A stretch of 64,000 bases of DNA, taken from Dendrophyllia cribrosa. Taxonomy: Eukaryota; Cnidaria; Anthozoa; Scleractinia; Dendrophylliidae. The position numbers and the translations under genes were made by a program. Every line of letters starts with the position of its first letter. Positions within the stretch are counted from its first letter, which is position 1. This document shows positions 1 through 13,400 of the stretch, one piece after another. The notes below the pieces were generated by a model. It saw only the letters and a list, made by a program, of their open reading frames with translations, was not told the DNA's origin and did not search any database. The stretch lies in contig JAJLRJ010000010.1 of assembly GCA_024195265.1 (NCBI GenBank), positions 1,365,282 to 1,429,281 on the forward strand, written 5' to 3'.

Positions 1-1504
1 GTTCAAGTTACGTATTGGCTTGTCACATGTGTACTATTAGTATAATAGCCCGCTATAAGGAAATATAGAACAAAACACAAGTATTATCTGAATAATAACT
101 AGCAGTAAAATATTACTGTGTAAGTAGGAATTAAACTTCAAGCAGACAAGTCCCCGCCGGCGAATCTTCAAGTTAGTGCATGCGTTCTTGCATCTTCAAC
201 AAGTACTTATTGATGTCTTTAGATTTCACAGATTTCACAGATTTCTTCACAGTTAAATTACGACTTCCGATAAAGGTTTTCAATTTTATCAAATTTCCGT
301 TTGTAAGGCAGCGAACCTCGCATATCTAAAAACAACATTTACCGTGTCATTTGAAATCCGCAGATCGGTTTTAATTTTTCAGAGCTTGTGCCTTGGAAAT
401 CAAAGAACTCCAAACGCGAAAGATCTGTGCGCAATGCGCTCTTTTTCGGTGGTCGATTATTTCTCTAATCTCTCAAGCTATATTTCTTTGCATTTGGAAC
501 GGGTAAAAGACCGACTCCAATATATGCGCAAGCCTAATGCACTGGTCAGCGGAGTTAAGAAAAAATGTTTACAGCCCATCGATCGACCGAGTAAATTTGC
601 CCCCAACTCCCCCCAACTGCTATAATCCGTTCAACGCCTTTTTCACGAGTTTAAAATCTGGTACCGAAAAAAATAAGATCAAAAAAGAATTAGGCCAACG
701 CAAAAGTATGGTGAACAGGAAAAAAATAGCACAGATAAAAAGTAAATAGTAGAGAGGAAGCGAATAGTTATCGGCACAACCGGAAATGTCTAAAGTCACG
801 GGACCATGACATCACCGGAAAAAGAGTTCAGGCTACGGGTGGTCAGGAGAGTGGCGTGATGGCTACCAAACTTCGAATAATTTTTCCTCTCCTTGAGAAG
901 GCTGATAAAAAGTTCAGAAGAACAGTTTAATTTAGTATTTTTCAGTCAAACACTGTCTCTCACGTAAGCGACTATCTCCCTTCAGGGACCATCTTTATGA
1001 AATATCTTGTGGCGCATTTGTCAAACGCTGTATTTAAACTCTCTCGTAAGCGACCATCTCCCTTTAGCGACCATCGTTATGAAATCTCGTTTGAAACATT
1101 TCCCGGGGGGGGGGGGGGGGGGGGGGTACTCAACAAAATTTTGTACGGGGATGCTCCGCCCCGAGGTCCAAACCCTTACCCTTTCATATACCGTTTTTGA
1201 CAGAAAAGGTACCCCTTTCATATACCTTTCATTGAAAATGGTACCCCTTTGATATACCCTTTACGTGCGTCTGTTCGATATATTTTGAAAGGCGCTTTTT
1301 ATAATACTTAAATCACAGTTTTCCCTACGTTTTTTATACTTCAACTCGTGTTTTCGCTACCCTTTAAATTACTATTCTTCGTGAAATCCCTACCCTTTCA
1401 TATACTTCAACTCATGAAATCCCGACCCTTTCATATACCTCCAGCCTCAAAAAGGTACCCCTTTCAGGCGAAGCATCCCCGTATAGCCCATTATAGGAGG
1501 GAGT

Positions 1505-1544
<40 letters not shown>

Positions 1545-2646
1545 AGGAAACATTTGCCAGTCATACGCTGTATTTAGACTCTTGTAAGCGACCATCTTCC
1601 GTAAGAGAGTCCCTCTCCTGGTATCGGGATTGGTCGCTGACGATAGAGTAACCACAGACCTGGATCAGCAAAAATACTTCAAACAATAAATTGAGGACGG
1701 CAAACCGATTGGTAAACATACAAAATAAAGACAAAAAACTAAAATAAACAGAAAACACGCACATTGTTATATCACGTTTTGTTGTGTATTATATTTTTTA
1801 GATAGAGATATAGTTGGTGAGAGATATCATCCGTATTTTCCACACGGAGTCCATAACCATCCATATTTCCAGGTCGATACTGCACGATATTTCAAGCCCG
1901 TGGTTGGAATGCCGTTTACTAGTACCCCGTCCGCGTTTCGCGTACCACAATCCTACGCACACCACGGACGGAATCATAGGGGCCCTGTATCCCTGTGTCA
2001 ATACCGTACGGATTATTATGTCCCCCAATCCTGCCGGTAAGTACTTAGATATGCAACTGTCCTCCCATCAGTGACCAAAACAAAATTGAAGAAAAATCCC
2101 GGCTAATTTCGAAGTACATACATCAAAGTATATCTATCTGGATTTTTCAAAACCAGAGTGATTTTCTTAAGACCGTGAAACAGCATCTAGCAATTAATCA
2201 AAATTAGACAAAATAAGCTAAAACTAAACAAAAGAAAACAATGGAATTAGTGTCTAATAGTGTCTACTAGTGCCTACTAACTTAGCAACTATTTCGCGGT
2301 TTAAAGAAAATCCACTCTATCGCTCTATCCGCGGACTATTTTCTCTCGTATAAACGGCCCTATTGTTCCATTTTTAGACAAAGTTGCTCTAAAGTATTAT
2401 ACTGAATTGCTCTGACAGATTTTTTTAAAGGATATGTGAAGGTAGTGTTTTGGGGGTTGGGGTTGAGTTAAAAACATAGATCGCACGTGCGTGTTGGATA
2501 AAAAAAAATTAATCAAAATATTTTTCATATTTCATACATATATATTTTATTTCATTCCGAACTTTTTATGGGAACAACAATGAAACCTTCTAACACTTTA
2601 TTATTTAACGATTTCCAGACCTCTGTTTCCTCTCGCCGGGACGTCC
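1..2646. other. Intergenic stretch, repeats only
   Basis: I see no convincing gene here. The short open frames have no recognisable domain and no supporting splice context. About 945-1105 and 1550-1615 carry diverged copies of one sequence (shared blocks such as GCTGTATTTA and GTAAGCGACCATCT) that flank the homopolymer-bordered element listed separately. A possible splice acceptor lies just before 2619 (ATTTCCAG), and the zinc-finger frame stays open upstream to it, so that gene may have an unseen 5' exon in this stretch. Confidence 0.6.
1105..1544. mobile_element. Homopolymer-bordered inverted-repeat element (G-run ... C-run)
   Basis: A run of about 22 G (1105-1126) followed by TACTC, and a run of about 39 C (1506-1544) preceded by GAGTA, form inverted ends. 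The sequence just inside also matches in inverted orientation (GGGGATGCT near 1148, AGCATCCCC near 1472). The interior is built from short direct repeats of CCCTTTCATATAC. Related blocks with the same GGGTACTC / GGTACC vocabulary occur near 6290, 23580, 32020 and 47960. This is probably a non-autonomous element whose ends have expanded by slippage. The run lengths are likely unreliable in any assembly. Confidence 0.55.
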
Positions 2647-4400
2647 ATGAGGGGTCCTCGAAGAGCGAATACAGCAGTTACAAACGTAATACCAGCAGGT
2701 GTTTCCATGGCAACAAACGAATCGCCCACGTCACAAGTTCAGGTAAAGGCAGGAAAAACAGACACTCTACCGACTGATTCGCACACGGCACAAGGCGTTT
2801 CCAAGACAACAACCCACACGCCAAAAGTTCAGGTGAAGATAGAGAAACCAGATACTCCACCACCAAAGATGGAAGATTGCCCCATGTTGCCACCGGAGAT
2901 AAGGCTTGGTTACCTTCCCCAGTGTCATGCTTTCGGCACTCCAAGAAGAACCAGAAAACATCTGATTTATCGTCCTCAGTGCTCCGTCTGTTTCAAAACG
3001 TTTTCTCGATCAGGAACTTTAAGGGTATTGTATAATTTTTGTTGGTTCTCTTTTTATTCTCTGTTCTGCATTGTTTCTCTTTCACTTCTCCGCAGACGAG
3101 GGAGTGTCAGCGACCTGACCCTGCACTCACTTCAGTCAGCGGTTTCTCCCTTCACGGAAAACTTCTTTAAGGTTTTTCACATGGTCCAGAGTAGTTCAAT
3201 AGCCCAATTTACAGTTGTCTGCTTAGGAACCTGGTCTGTGTGTATAATTGAGCTGCAAAAGTTGACCTTATTTTGATAGAAACCTTCCTGCTTTTCATAT
3301 GTAAATCATGTTGTTCTTATGCTAACTAGTTTTTGTTCAGCATGATTTACATAAGAAAAGCAGGAATGTTTGTATCAAAACAAAGTCAACTCCAGCCTCA
3401 CTTTCACTCAAAGGCCGGGGTACTAAGCACACAACTGCAAAATAGTCTATTTGATCATGAGAAACAGGCCAAAATTCTGTAGAATCGCACGATGGCAAAA
3501 CCCGACTTACAGTCTCATTCGGAAAACTTCACTTTCCGAATACAACCGTCGTCTTTCGGATGTACGACGGACATTGTGCCCGCAATACATTTGTTAGCGG
3601 TTACGAGGACCCGTGAGACCGACATACGAACGACAAAGATTAAAACAAATGATTATAACAGCTTGGCTATTTCGTGCAAAGCAATGGGGTTTTGTATTTT
3701 ACAAGGTAAACTTTGAAGGGTTGTGTCAAACTATGTTATTGAAATCCTTTAGACTCTGTATTTTTTTGTTACAAATACCGTTAATTCTGTATTTAGCCCC
3801 CGCCCCTCCCGAAATAAGCCTTCCTCACTAATAAGCACCCCTTTAGGAGCAAGGAATTAATTAAGCCTCCCTCTCTTTAAAACCTCCCCCTCCTTTTCCT
3901 TCACAACCAAAGCAATAAACAACAGACTGTATTACGGGTGCATTTGTACCGTACCAATTCACGTAAATGCTCTCAAGCTTTGGGGGAAATATTACTACAA
4001 ATAATAAGAATCGTAATTAGGTAATCATGAATTTATGACACCCCGTTTCACTAAATTATAATCAGCCCTCCTCTCTATTAAGCCCCCTCTCTAATAACTA
4101 ATAACCTCCCCTCAAACACATTTACCCCAAGTTTGATATTCTGGCGACTTTCTTCTACAGTCTTTTTGTAGTAAATGTTCGCGTTCATTTCAGGTTCACA
4201 TGCGGATCCATAATGGTGAGAAGCCATTCCAATGCCATTTCTGCCCCAAGACCTTCGCACAATCCGGAAATCTTGCCGCACATGAGCGAATACACACTGG
4301 AGAAAAGCCATTTGAGTGCAAGTACTGTGGAAAGCGCTTTACCCAGTCATCAGCTCAAAAGAGTCATATGATGACTCATATTAGTAAGGAACTACTATAA
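2647..4400 (+). CDS. C2H2 zinc-finger protein, three C-terminal fingers
   Basis: Two exons are supported: 2647-3024 and 4194-4400. The first ends ACTTTAAGG before a GTATTG donor, and the second follows TTCATTTCAG, phase 0. The joined product is 194 aa. Residues 1-105 are low-complexity and Thr/Pro/Lys rich, with no domain I recognise. Three C2H2 fingers follow: finger 1 (CSVC...HMRIH) is completed only by splicing, finger 2 is CHFC...HERIH, finger 3 is CKYC...HMMTH. The linkers are the classical HxGEKPF type, which implies DNA binding in the nucleus. The protein ends 6 residues after finger 3, so the fingers are the C terminus. The ATG at 2647 is the first in frame, but the frame is open back to a possible acceptor at 2618, so the true N terminus may be in an upstream exon. 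Target genes and subfamily cannot be told. The intron holds a foldback (3261-3390) and TC-rich repeats. Confidence 0.85.
3261..3390. mobile_element. Foldback element in zinc-finger intron
   Basis: Inverted arms of about 40 nt (GTTGAC...TTTTGATA...CCTGCTTTTC) face each other across a short loop. The ends are GTTGAC and GTCAAC. It is MITE-like, non-coding, and sits entirely inside the intron. Confidence 0.6.
3795..4110. repeat. TC-rich dispersed repeat ('AATAAGCCCCCTCTC' family)
   Basis: Repeated phrases of the form AATAAGC-CCCTCTCT occur in two blocks (about 3795-3900 and 4065-4110). The same family appears near 27660-27800 (opposite strand) and 46000-46320. It is non-coding. The pyrimidine-rich tract ends about 85 bp before the zinc-finger gene's exon 2 acceptor. 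Confidence 0.5.
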
Positions 4401-4432
4401 AAGAAAGCCGTTGTATTATCTGCAGGGTTTTC

Positions 4433-4438
4433 AATAAA
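4433..4438 (+). promoter_or_regulatory. Polyadenylation signal AATAAA of zinc-finger gene
   Basis: A canonical AATAAA lies 33 bp past the zinc-finger stop codon, supporting 4400 as the real 3' end of the coding region. Confidence 0.6.
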
Positions 4439-5554
4439 CTCGGGTGAATTAAGAAATGGTTCTCGTTATATTTGAAGAGGGTTTTTTTTTTTTTTTTTAA
4501 AAACTTTGAGTTATTGGCTTTTAAAAATGTTCTAAGCGGCATTTATTTATTGACAACATTCTCTTTATCGGTTCCATGACTGGTTATAAGCCAAAATGTT
4601 AGGGGATACTGAATAAAGCTAGAAAAAATAATGAAAACCCATGTTACACGAGGAGCCATGCCTTAATTCACGCGAGAAAGGAGGGTGTCAATGGTGGTAA
4701 ACGCAAACCATTGTGAACACATTTTTTTGCCTTATTTTATTCAGGGCTTTTTATATACTAAACTAAATAATTGGGAATTTCTGTGGACATTGACAGAGTG
4801 GCTCTAACGTGCACTGTTTCCAGATTGAATTGAAATATTTCAAATGGAACCCGGGCCACTCCCCTCCCCTCCCCTTCTCTCCCCTCCCACCCCCACCCCT
4901 CGTTGAATTGTTAAACTCAACAAAAGTAGCATTTCATTGTCGGTTACATTTTCATTTACCCGCATTTGTAGGTTGACGCTTTATGCTTCATCCTCCATTG
5001 ATCCATTGAAGTTTAACCGGTAAAATCTCTTTATTTGTTGATTAAGCTTCATTTTATGGATTTCACGGATGGTGGTTTTCCCCCATTGACACCCACTACA
5101 TAATACATAGTACGAGGCTATGGTAGCGTTCCTTTGAAACAATCCAGTTACAATGCAAATTTAGGTAATCCAGATTGTCCGGATTTTCATGTCAGCTGAA
5201 ACAAAAAGTCCGAAAAAAGATTGATTCGTTCTGTTCATAGTTTTTTTGCGGGTTCTAAACGATCACGTGCTACCACGTGGTACCACTTGCTATTGATCTG
5301 AACGTAGTTCACCAAAATGAACGCACAATCTGAAACCTCCAGATTCAGATACCAATCCGACCAATCAGATACCAATCCGACCGACCGATCCACCTCCGGA
5401 CGTGGATCGTTTGGATTGCAATCTAAGATTGGTTTGTCCCTAAATGAAACGAAAACTCGAATTTTCGATCGCAGAATCCAGATTTAGATTGCTTAAAAAG
5501 GAACGCAATCTATGTGAGAAATTTTAATAACTATTTAAGTTAAAATCAAACAGT
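4439..5554. other. Intergenic, no gene seen
   Basis: AT-rich sequence with a poly-T run (about 4482-4498), a CCCCTCCCCTCC tract (4860-4900) and a short direct duplication near 5345-5385 (AGATACCAATCCGACC twice). I find no open frame with domain content. Confidence 0.6.
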
Positions 5555-5675
5555 ATAGACCATATTCACAAATGGCGGCCGATTTATTATTCTTTTATAT
5601 TCATGCTAATCAGCCCAAGTTTAGCATGAATATTAAACAATAATAAATCGGCCGCCATTTGTGAATAGGGTCTAT
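5555..5675. mobile_element. Foldback element, 121 bp
   Basis: The arms begin ATAGACC...ATTCACAAATGGCGGCC and are repeated in inverse orientation, ending GGGTCTAT. The arms are about 50 nt with a loop near 5605-5625. MITE-like and non-coding. Confidence 0.65.
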
Positions 5676-5954
5676 GAAGACGATATGCATGGAAACGACA
5701 TTAGGGACCGTAGGCTCCATCCACACTCTGATGCATTGCATTTTTATGCATTTTTGCCTCTCGTCCACATTGAAACAATCCATTCAGGACTAAAAACGGA
5801 CACTTTCGAAAACGGTTTTGAAAATTAAGTGTAATTTCTGAATTAGGCAGAAATTTAATGTTAAAACATTCTGAAAGCACGATCTAGAGGCCCGCGTGTC
5901 GTCCTGGAACATGTTGGGACTACTTAAACGGTCTACGTCACCAGTTAAGTGTTA

Positions 5955-6170
5955 AAGACTTTTGTTCCTGGGCCATCGTAGCTTGATAAGAAATAGAACA
6001 CAAACCGCGGTGATAAACATATTAAACTTATTCATTTTTGATAAAACTTGACGTTTCGTATGCTACTACTACTTTTGAAAATGTATGTAGTAGCATACGA
6101 AACGTCAAGTTTTATCAAAAATGAATAAGTTCAATATGTTTATCACCGCGGTTTGTGTTCTATTTCTTAT
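5955..6170. mobile_element. Long hairpin insertion with a 13-bp flanking duplication
   Basis: A near-perfect hairpin spans 5984-6172 (TGATAAGAAATAGAACACAA outward, its complement inward). The 13-mer CAGTTAAGTGTTA occurs at 5942-5954 and again at about 6171-6183, so the insertion is best drawn between these copies as a target-site duplication. The arm contains the phrase TTGACGTTTCG. A Penelope-type origin with inverted terminal copies is possible but not shown. Confidence 0.6.
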
Positions 6171-6290
6171 CAGTTAAGTGTTATTTTATAAAGCTAAAAG
6201 ACGTATTTATATCAGTAGAAGCCCAAACATCATGATCCAGTTTCATTTAAAATTATTCTACCAGTGCTCTAAGAATAAAAGCTACAGATG

Positions 6291-6345
6291 CCCCCCCGGG
6301 GGGGTACTCGGGTATATTTTGGGGGACTACCCCCACCCCCCGGGG
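6291..6345. repeat. Short GC hairpin CCCCCCGGGGGG...CCCCGGGGG
   Basis: A short inverted structure with GGGGTACTCGGGTATATTTTGG inside, split here as GGGGTACTC and GGGTATATT. It matches the vocabulary of the homopolymer-bordered family and is probably a fragment of it. Confidence 0.4.
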
Positions 6346-6898
6346 GCAGATGGCCAAGATGGAAATGGTTGCAACATGCGCCTCTGTCGTAGAAAACACG
6401 CTGAAACTTTGATTATGGTTGATTCTTTCTTCGAAAGTTCACTTGATATCTCCCACTTAGTGTTCAATAAGCATTTCGTGTACGACAAAAGTACTTAGTT
6501 TTAATTTGGGGCCGTTTTGATCCAAAAGTGCCAAAATATCCATGAAATAGCTCCTTTAAGGGTTTAGCGAGAGACATTTATTCTCCTACGTCGGTCGATC
6601 TTCTTGAGCGTCTCCTTTTTTCGATTAAGTTTTTCTTTTAAATTGGTCGGATAATGTAAAGTTAAAAAAACTATCGAATAATGTTATCAATTTTCCTTGA
6701 AGTATGGGGAATACATTTCCACATATTTCTTGGCCACATCTAAGAGTGGCATTTAGTGATTTTTCGTATCTGGCGTGGCAAAATTTCAGGAGCTTTTGAA
6801 ATATACTGTAAGTGAAGTGTAATGTTATGTAATGTGATGTAACTGAAGTGCAATAGCCCTTATGCAAGTTTACGTCACATTAGCTAATTTCGAGGGTT

Positions 6899-7049
6899 GT
6901 CCAACACTCGGACAAATTTATGCATAGCATAATTGCATTGTATTATATGACCATGACAATAGTTTAACAATACATTCTAGAACGGCACAATACAGCACAG
7001 TGTATTACAGAACAATGCTATGCATAAATTTGTCAGAGTATTAGACAAG
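6899..7049. mobile_element. Imperfect foldback
   Basis: Arms carrying GACAAATTTATGCATAGCAT recur in inverse orientation, with outer parts TTGTCCAACACTC versus its diverged complement. The interior repeats AATACA/ACAATAC motifs. An older, decayed element than the neighbouring foldbacks. Confidence 0.55.
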
Positions 7050-7448
7050 TATGTTAATTTCATCCCAAAGCCTCGCTTACGAAGTGTAAACCCATGACAA
7101 TCTCATCAGTGTATTCTCAAAGAAGCAAAGTTGAAAAGAATAACAACTCAAAAACAACACGACTTTGTCGAAGGTTTGCAAGGAATATTGTACAAACGAG
7201 GATTGGTGGTGAATTTTGAGCTAACGACACCATCATGCAAAAGGGCTATTTTTAATGACAAGGAGGATAAACAGAATGTGTTATTAGGATACATTACTTA
7301 GATAACAAAGTCCATCATCCTTAATAAACTATTTAACACTAAATACCTCCGTCTCCGTTATGACAAGAGCCTACACTTCATACATGTAAAAAATAAGCTC
7401 ATTAACACATTCTTTCTAACTCATGCCCATACCATACGATGGCAACAC

Positions 7449-10400
7449 ACTCTTTCTAACACGCATAAAATTAGCCGTCAAATCCCAAGGGACGCTTCGG
7501 AATAAACGTATGAATATTAAAACGATAGAAAATGGTTAATGAGCTAAAAAGAGTACTCTTCGATTTTTGAAAAATGGCTCATTTTTGCCCATAAACAAAT
7601 TCCTATTGTTTCAATATTCAGAGGGGATTTTCTCCGCTTCTACAAGAGCTCTGGCTTTGAAACTTGCACAGAATGATCGCTTGCTCACACTTTTTCTAAC
7701 ACGAATAAAATTAGCTGTCAAACCCAAGGGACGCTTGGGAATAAACGTATGAATATTAAAACAATAGAAAATGGTTAATGAGCTAAAAAGGGTACTCTTC
7801 GATTTTTGAAAAAATGGCTTATTTTTGCTCATTAACAAATTTCTATTGTTTCAATATTCAGAGGGGATTTTCTCCGCTTCTGCAAGAGCTCAGGCCTTGA
7901 AACTTGCAGAGAATGATCGCTTGCTCACACTATTTCCAACGCGCATAAAATTAGCTGTCAAATCCCAAGGGACGCTTGGGAATAAACGTATGAATATTAA
8001 AGCGATAGAAAATGGTTAATGAGCTAAAATGGGTACTCTTCGATTTTTCAAAAAAATGGCTCATTTTTGCTCATTAACAAATTTCTATTGTTTCAATATT
8101 CAGAGGGGATTTGCTCCGCTTCTGCAAGAGCCCTGGCCCTGAAACTTGCACAGAATGATCGCTTGCTCACACTCTTTCTAACCCGCATAAAATTAGCCGT
8201 CAAATCCCAAGGGACGCTTGGGAATAAACGTATGAATATTAAAACAATAGAAAATGGCTAATGAGCTAAAAAGGGTACTCTTGGATTTTTGAAAAAATGG
8301 CTCATTTTTGCTCATTAACAAATTTCTATTGTTTCAATATTCAGAGGGGATTTTCTCCGCTTCTGCAAGAGCTCTGGCCTTGAAACTTGCACACAATGAT
8401 CGCTTGCCCACACTCTTTCTAACGCGCATAAAATTAGCTGTCAAATCCCAAGGGACGCTTGGGAATAAACGTATGAATATTAAAACAATAGAAAACGGTT
8501 AATGAGCTAAAATGGGTACTCTACGATTTTTCAAAAAATGGCTCATTTTTGCTCATTAACAAATTTCTATTGTTTCAATATTCAGAGGGGATTTTTTCCT
8601 CTTCTACAAGAGCTCTGGCCTTGAAACTTGCACAGAATGATCGCTTGCTCACACTCTTTCTAACGCGCATAAAAGTACCTGTCAAATCCCAAGGGACGCT
8701 TGGGAATAAACGTATGAATATTAAAACAATAGAAAATGGTTAATGAGCTAAAAAGGGTACTCTTCGATTTGTGAAAAAATGGCTTATTTTTGCTCATTAA
8801 CAAATTTCTATTGTTTCAATATTAGGAGGGGATTTTCTCCGCTTCTGCAAGAGCTCAGGCCTTGAAACTTGCAGAGAATGATCGCTTGCCCACACTATTT
8901 CCAACGCGCATAAAATTAGCTGTCAAATCCCAAGGGACGCTTGGGAATAAACGTATGAATATTAAAACAATAGAAAATGGTTAATGAGCTAAAATGGGTA
9001 CTCTTCGATTTTTCAAAAAAATGGCTCACTTTTGCTCATTAACAAATTTCTATTGTTTCAATATTCAGAGGGGATTTGCTCCGCTTCTGCAAGAACCCTG
9101 GCCCTGAAACTTGCACAGAATGATCGCTTGCTCACACTCTTTCTAACCCGCATAAAATTAGCCATCAAATCCCAAGGGACGCTTGGGAATAAACGTATGA
9201 ATATTAAAACAATAGAAAATGGCTAATGATCTAAAACGGGTACTCTTGGATTTTTGAAAAAATGGCTCATTTTTGCTCATTAACAAATTTCTATTGTTTC
9301 AATATTCAGAGGGGATTTACTCCGCTTCTGCAAGAGCTCTGGCCTTGAAACTTGCACACAATGATCGCTTGCCCACACTCTTTCTAACGCGCATAAAATT
9401 AGCTGTCAAATCCCAAGGGACGCTTGGGAATAAACGTATGAATATTAAAACAATAGAAAACGGTTAATGAGCTAAAATGGGTACTCTTCGATTTTTCAAA
9501 AAATGGCTCATTTTTGCTCATTAACAAATTTCTATTGTTTCAATATTCAGAGGGGATTTTCTCCGCTTCTACAAGAGCTCTGGCCTTGAAACTTGCACAG
9601 AATGATCGCTTGCTCACACTCTCTCTAACGCGCATAAAAGTACCTGTCAAATCCCAAGGGACGCTTGGGAATAAACGTATGAATATTAAAACAATACAAA
9701 ATGGTTAATGAGCTAAAAAGGGTACTCATCGATTTTTGAAAAAATGGCTTATTTTTGCTCATTAACAAATTTCTATTGTTTCAATATTAGGAGGGGATTT
9801 TCTCCGCTTCTGCAAGAGCTCAGGCCTTGAAACTTGCAGAGAATGATCGCTTGCCCACACTCTTTCCAACGCGCATAAAATTAGCTGTAAAATCCCAAGG
9901 GACGCTTGGGAATAAACGTATGAATATTAAAACAATAGAAAATGGTTAATGAGCTAAAATGGGTACTCTTCGATTTTTCAAAAAAATGGCTCATTTTTGC
10001 TCATTAACAAATTTCTATTGTTTCAATATTCAGAGGGGATTTGCTCCGCTTCTGCAAGAGCCCTGGCCCTGAAACTTGCACAGAATGATCGCTTGCTCAC
10101 ACTCTTTCTAACCCGCATAAAATTAGCCGTCAAATCCCAAGGGACGCTTGGGAATAAACGTATGAATATTAAAACAATAGAAGATGGTTAATGAGCTAAA
10201 AAGGGTACTCTTCGATTTTTGAAAAAATGGCTTATTTTTGCTCATTAACAAATTTCTATTGTTTCAATATTCAGAGGGGATTTTCTCCGCTTCTGCAAGA
10301 GCTCAGGCCTTGAAACTTGCACAGAATGATCGCTTGCTCACACTCTTTCCAACGCGCATAAGATTAGCTGTCAAATCCCAAGGGACGCTTGGGAATAAAC

Positions 10401-13400
10401 GTATGAATATTAAAACAATAGAAAATGGTTAATGAGCTAAAATGGGTACTCTTCGATTTTTCAAAAAAATGGCTCATTTTTGCTCATTAACAAATTTCTA
10501 TTGTTTCAATATTCAGAGGGGATTTTCTCCGCTTTTACAAGAGCTCTGGCCTTGAAACTTGCACACAATGATCGCTTGCCCACACTCTTTCTAACACAAA
10601 TAAATTGGCCGTCAAATCCCAAGGGACGCATGGGAATAAACGTATGAATATTAAAACAATAGAAAACGGTTAATGAGCTAAAATGGGTACTCTACGATTT
10701 TTCAAAAAAATGGCTCATTTTTTGCTCATTAACAAATTTCTATTGTTTCAATATTCAGAGGGGATTTTCTCCTCTTCTACAAGAGCTCTGGCCTTGAAAC
10801 TTGCACAGAATGATCGCTTGCTCACACTCTTTCTAACGCGCATAAAATTACCTGTCAAATCCCAAGGGACGCTTGGGAATAAACGTATGAATATTAAAAC
10901 AATAGAAAATGGTTAATGAGCTAAAAAGGGTACTCTTCGATTTGTGAAAAAATGGCTTATTTTTGCTCATTAACAAATTTCTATTGTTTCAATATTCGGA
11001 GGGGATTTTCTCCGCTTCTGCAAGAGCTCAGGCCTTGAAACTTGCAGAGAATGATCGCTTGCTCACACTATTTCCAACGCGCATAAAATTAGCTGTCAAA
11101 TCCCAAGGGACGCTTGGGAATAAACGTATGAATATTAAAGCGATAGAAAATGGTTAATGAGCTAAAATGGGTACTCTTCGATTTTTCAAAAAAATGGCTC
11201 ATTTTTGCTCATTAACAAATTTCTATTGTTTCAATATTCAGAGGGGATTTGCTCCGCTTCTGCAAGAGCCCTGGCCCTGAAACTTGCACAGAATGATCGC
11301 TTGCTCACACTCTTTCTAACCCGCATAAAATTAGCCGTCAAATCCCAAGGGACGCTTGGGAATAAACGTATGAATATTAAAACAATAGAAAATGGCTAAT
11401 GAGCTAAAAAGGGTACTCTTGGATTTTTGAAAAAATGGCTCATTTTTGCTCATTAACAAATTTCTATTGTTTCAATATTCAGAGGGGATTTACTCCGCTT
11501 CTGCAAGAGCTCTGGCCTTGAAACTTGCACACAATGATCGCTTGCCCACACTCTTTCTAACGCGCATAAAATTAGCTGTCAAATCCCAAGGGACGCTTGG
11601 GAATAAACGTATGAATATTAAAACAATAGAAAACGGTTAATGAGCTAAAATGGGTACTCTTCGATTTTTCAAAAAATGGCTCATTTTTGCTCATTAACAA
11701 ATTTCTATTGTTTCAATATTCAGAGGGGATTTTCTCCGCTTCTACAAGAGCTCTGGCCTTGAAACTTGCACAGAATGATCGCTTGCTCACACTCTCTCTA
11801 ACGCGCATAAAAGTACCTGTCAAATCCCAAGGGACGCTTGGGAATAAACGTATGAATATTAAAACAATACAAAATGGTTAATGAGCTAAAAAGGGTACTC
11901 ATCGATTTTTGAAAAAATGGCTTATTTTTGCTCATTAACAAATTTCTATTGTTTCAATATTAGGAGGGGATTTTCTCCGCTTCTGCAAGAGCTCAGGCCT
12001 TGAAACTTGCAGAGAATGATCGCTTGCCCACACTCTTTCCAACGCGCATAAAATTAGCTGTAAAATCCCAAGGGACGCTTGGGAATAAACGTATGAATAT
12101 TAAAACAATAGAAAATGGTTAATGAGCTAAAATGGGTACTCTTCGATTTTTCAAAAAAATGGCTCATTTTTGCTCATTAACAAATTTCTATTGTTTCAAT
12201 ATTCAGAGGGGATTTGCTCCGCTTCTGCAAGAGCCCTGGCCCTGAAACTTGCACAGAATGATCGCTTGCTCACACTCTTTCTAACCCGCATAAAATTAGC
12301 CGTCAAATCCCAAGGGACGCTTGGGAATAAACGTATGAATATTAAAACAATAGAAGATGGTTAATGAGCTAAAAAGGGTACTCTTCGATTTTTGAAAAAA
12401 TGGCTCATTTTTGCTCATTAACAAATTTCTATTGTTTCAATATTCAGAGGGGATTTTCTCCGCTTCTACAAGAGCTCTGGCCTTGAAACTTGCACAGAAT
12501 GATCGCTTGCTCACACTCTTTCTAACGCGCATAAAAGTAGCTGTCAAATCCCAAGGGACGCTTGGGAATAAACGTATGAATATTAAAACAATAGAAAATG
12601 GTTAATGAGCTAAAAAGGGTACTCTTGGATTTTTGAAAAAATGGCTCATTTTTGCTCATTAACAAATTTCTATTGTTTCAATATTCAGAGGGGATTTTCT
12701 CCGCTTCTACAAGAGCTCTGGCCTTGAAACTTGCACAGAATGATCGCTTGCTCACACTCTCTCTAACGCGCATAAAAGTACCTGTCAAATCCCAAGGGAC
12801 GCTTGGGAATAAACGTATGAATATTAAAACAATACAAAATGGTTAATGAGCTAAAAAGGGTACTCATCGATTTTTGAAAAAATGGCTTATTTTTGCTCAT
12901 TAACAAATTTCTATTGTTTCAATATTAGGAGGGGATTTTCTCCGCTTCTGCAAGAGCTCAGGCCTTGAAACTTGCAGAGAATGATCGCTTGCCCACACTC
13001 TTTCCAACGCGCATAAAATTAGCTGTAAAATCCCAAGGGACGCTTGGGAATAAACGTATGAATATTAAAACAATAGAAAACGGTTAATGAGCTAAAATGG
13101 GTACTCTACGATTTTTCAAAAAAATGGCTCATTTTTTGCTCATTAACAAATTTCTATTGTTTCAATATTCAGAGGGGATTTTCTCCTCTTCTACAAGAGC
13201 TCTGGCCTTGAAACTTGCACAGAATGATCGCTTGCTCACACTCTTTCTAACGCGCATAAAATTAGCTGTCAAATCCCAAGGGACGCTTGGGAATAAACGT
13301 ATGAATATTAAAACAATAGAAAATGGTTAATGAGCTAAAAAGGGTACTCTTCGATTTGTGAAAAAATGGCTTATTTTTGCTCATTAACAAATTTCTATTG

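Noticed and set aside
2678..2961. Minus-strand frames opposite zinc-finger exon 1
   Set aside because: No similarity to anything recognised; the plus strand has the spliced zinc-finger reading.
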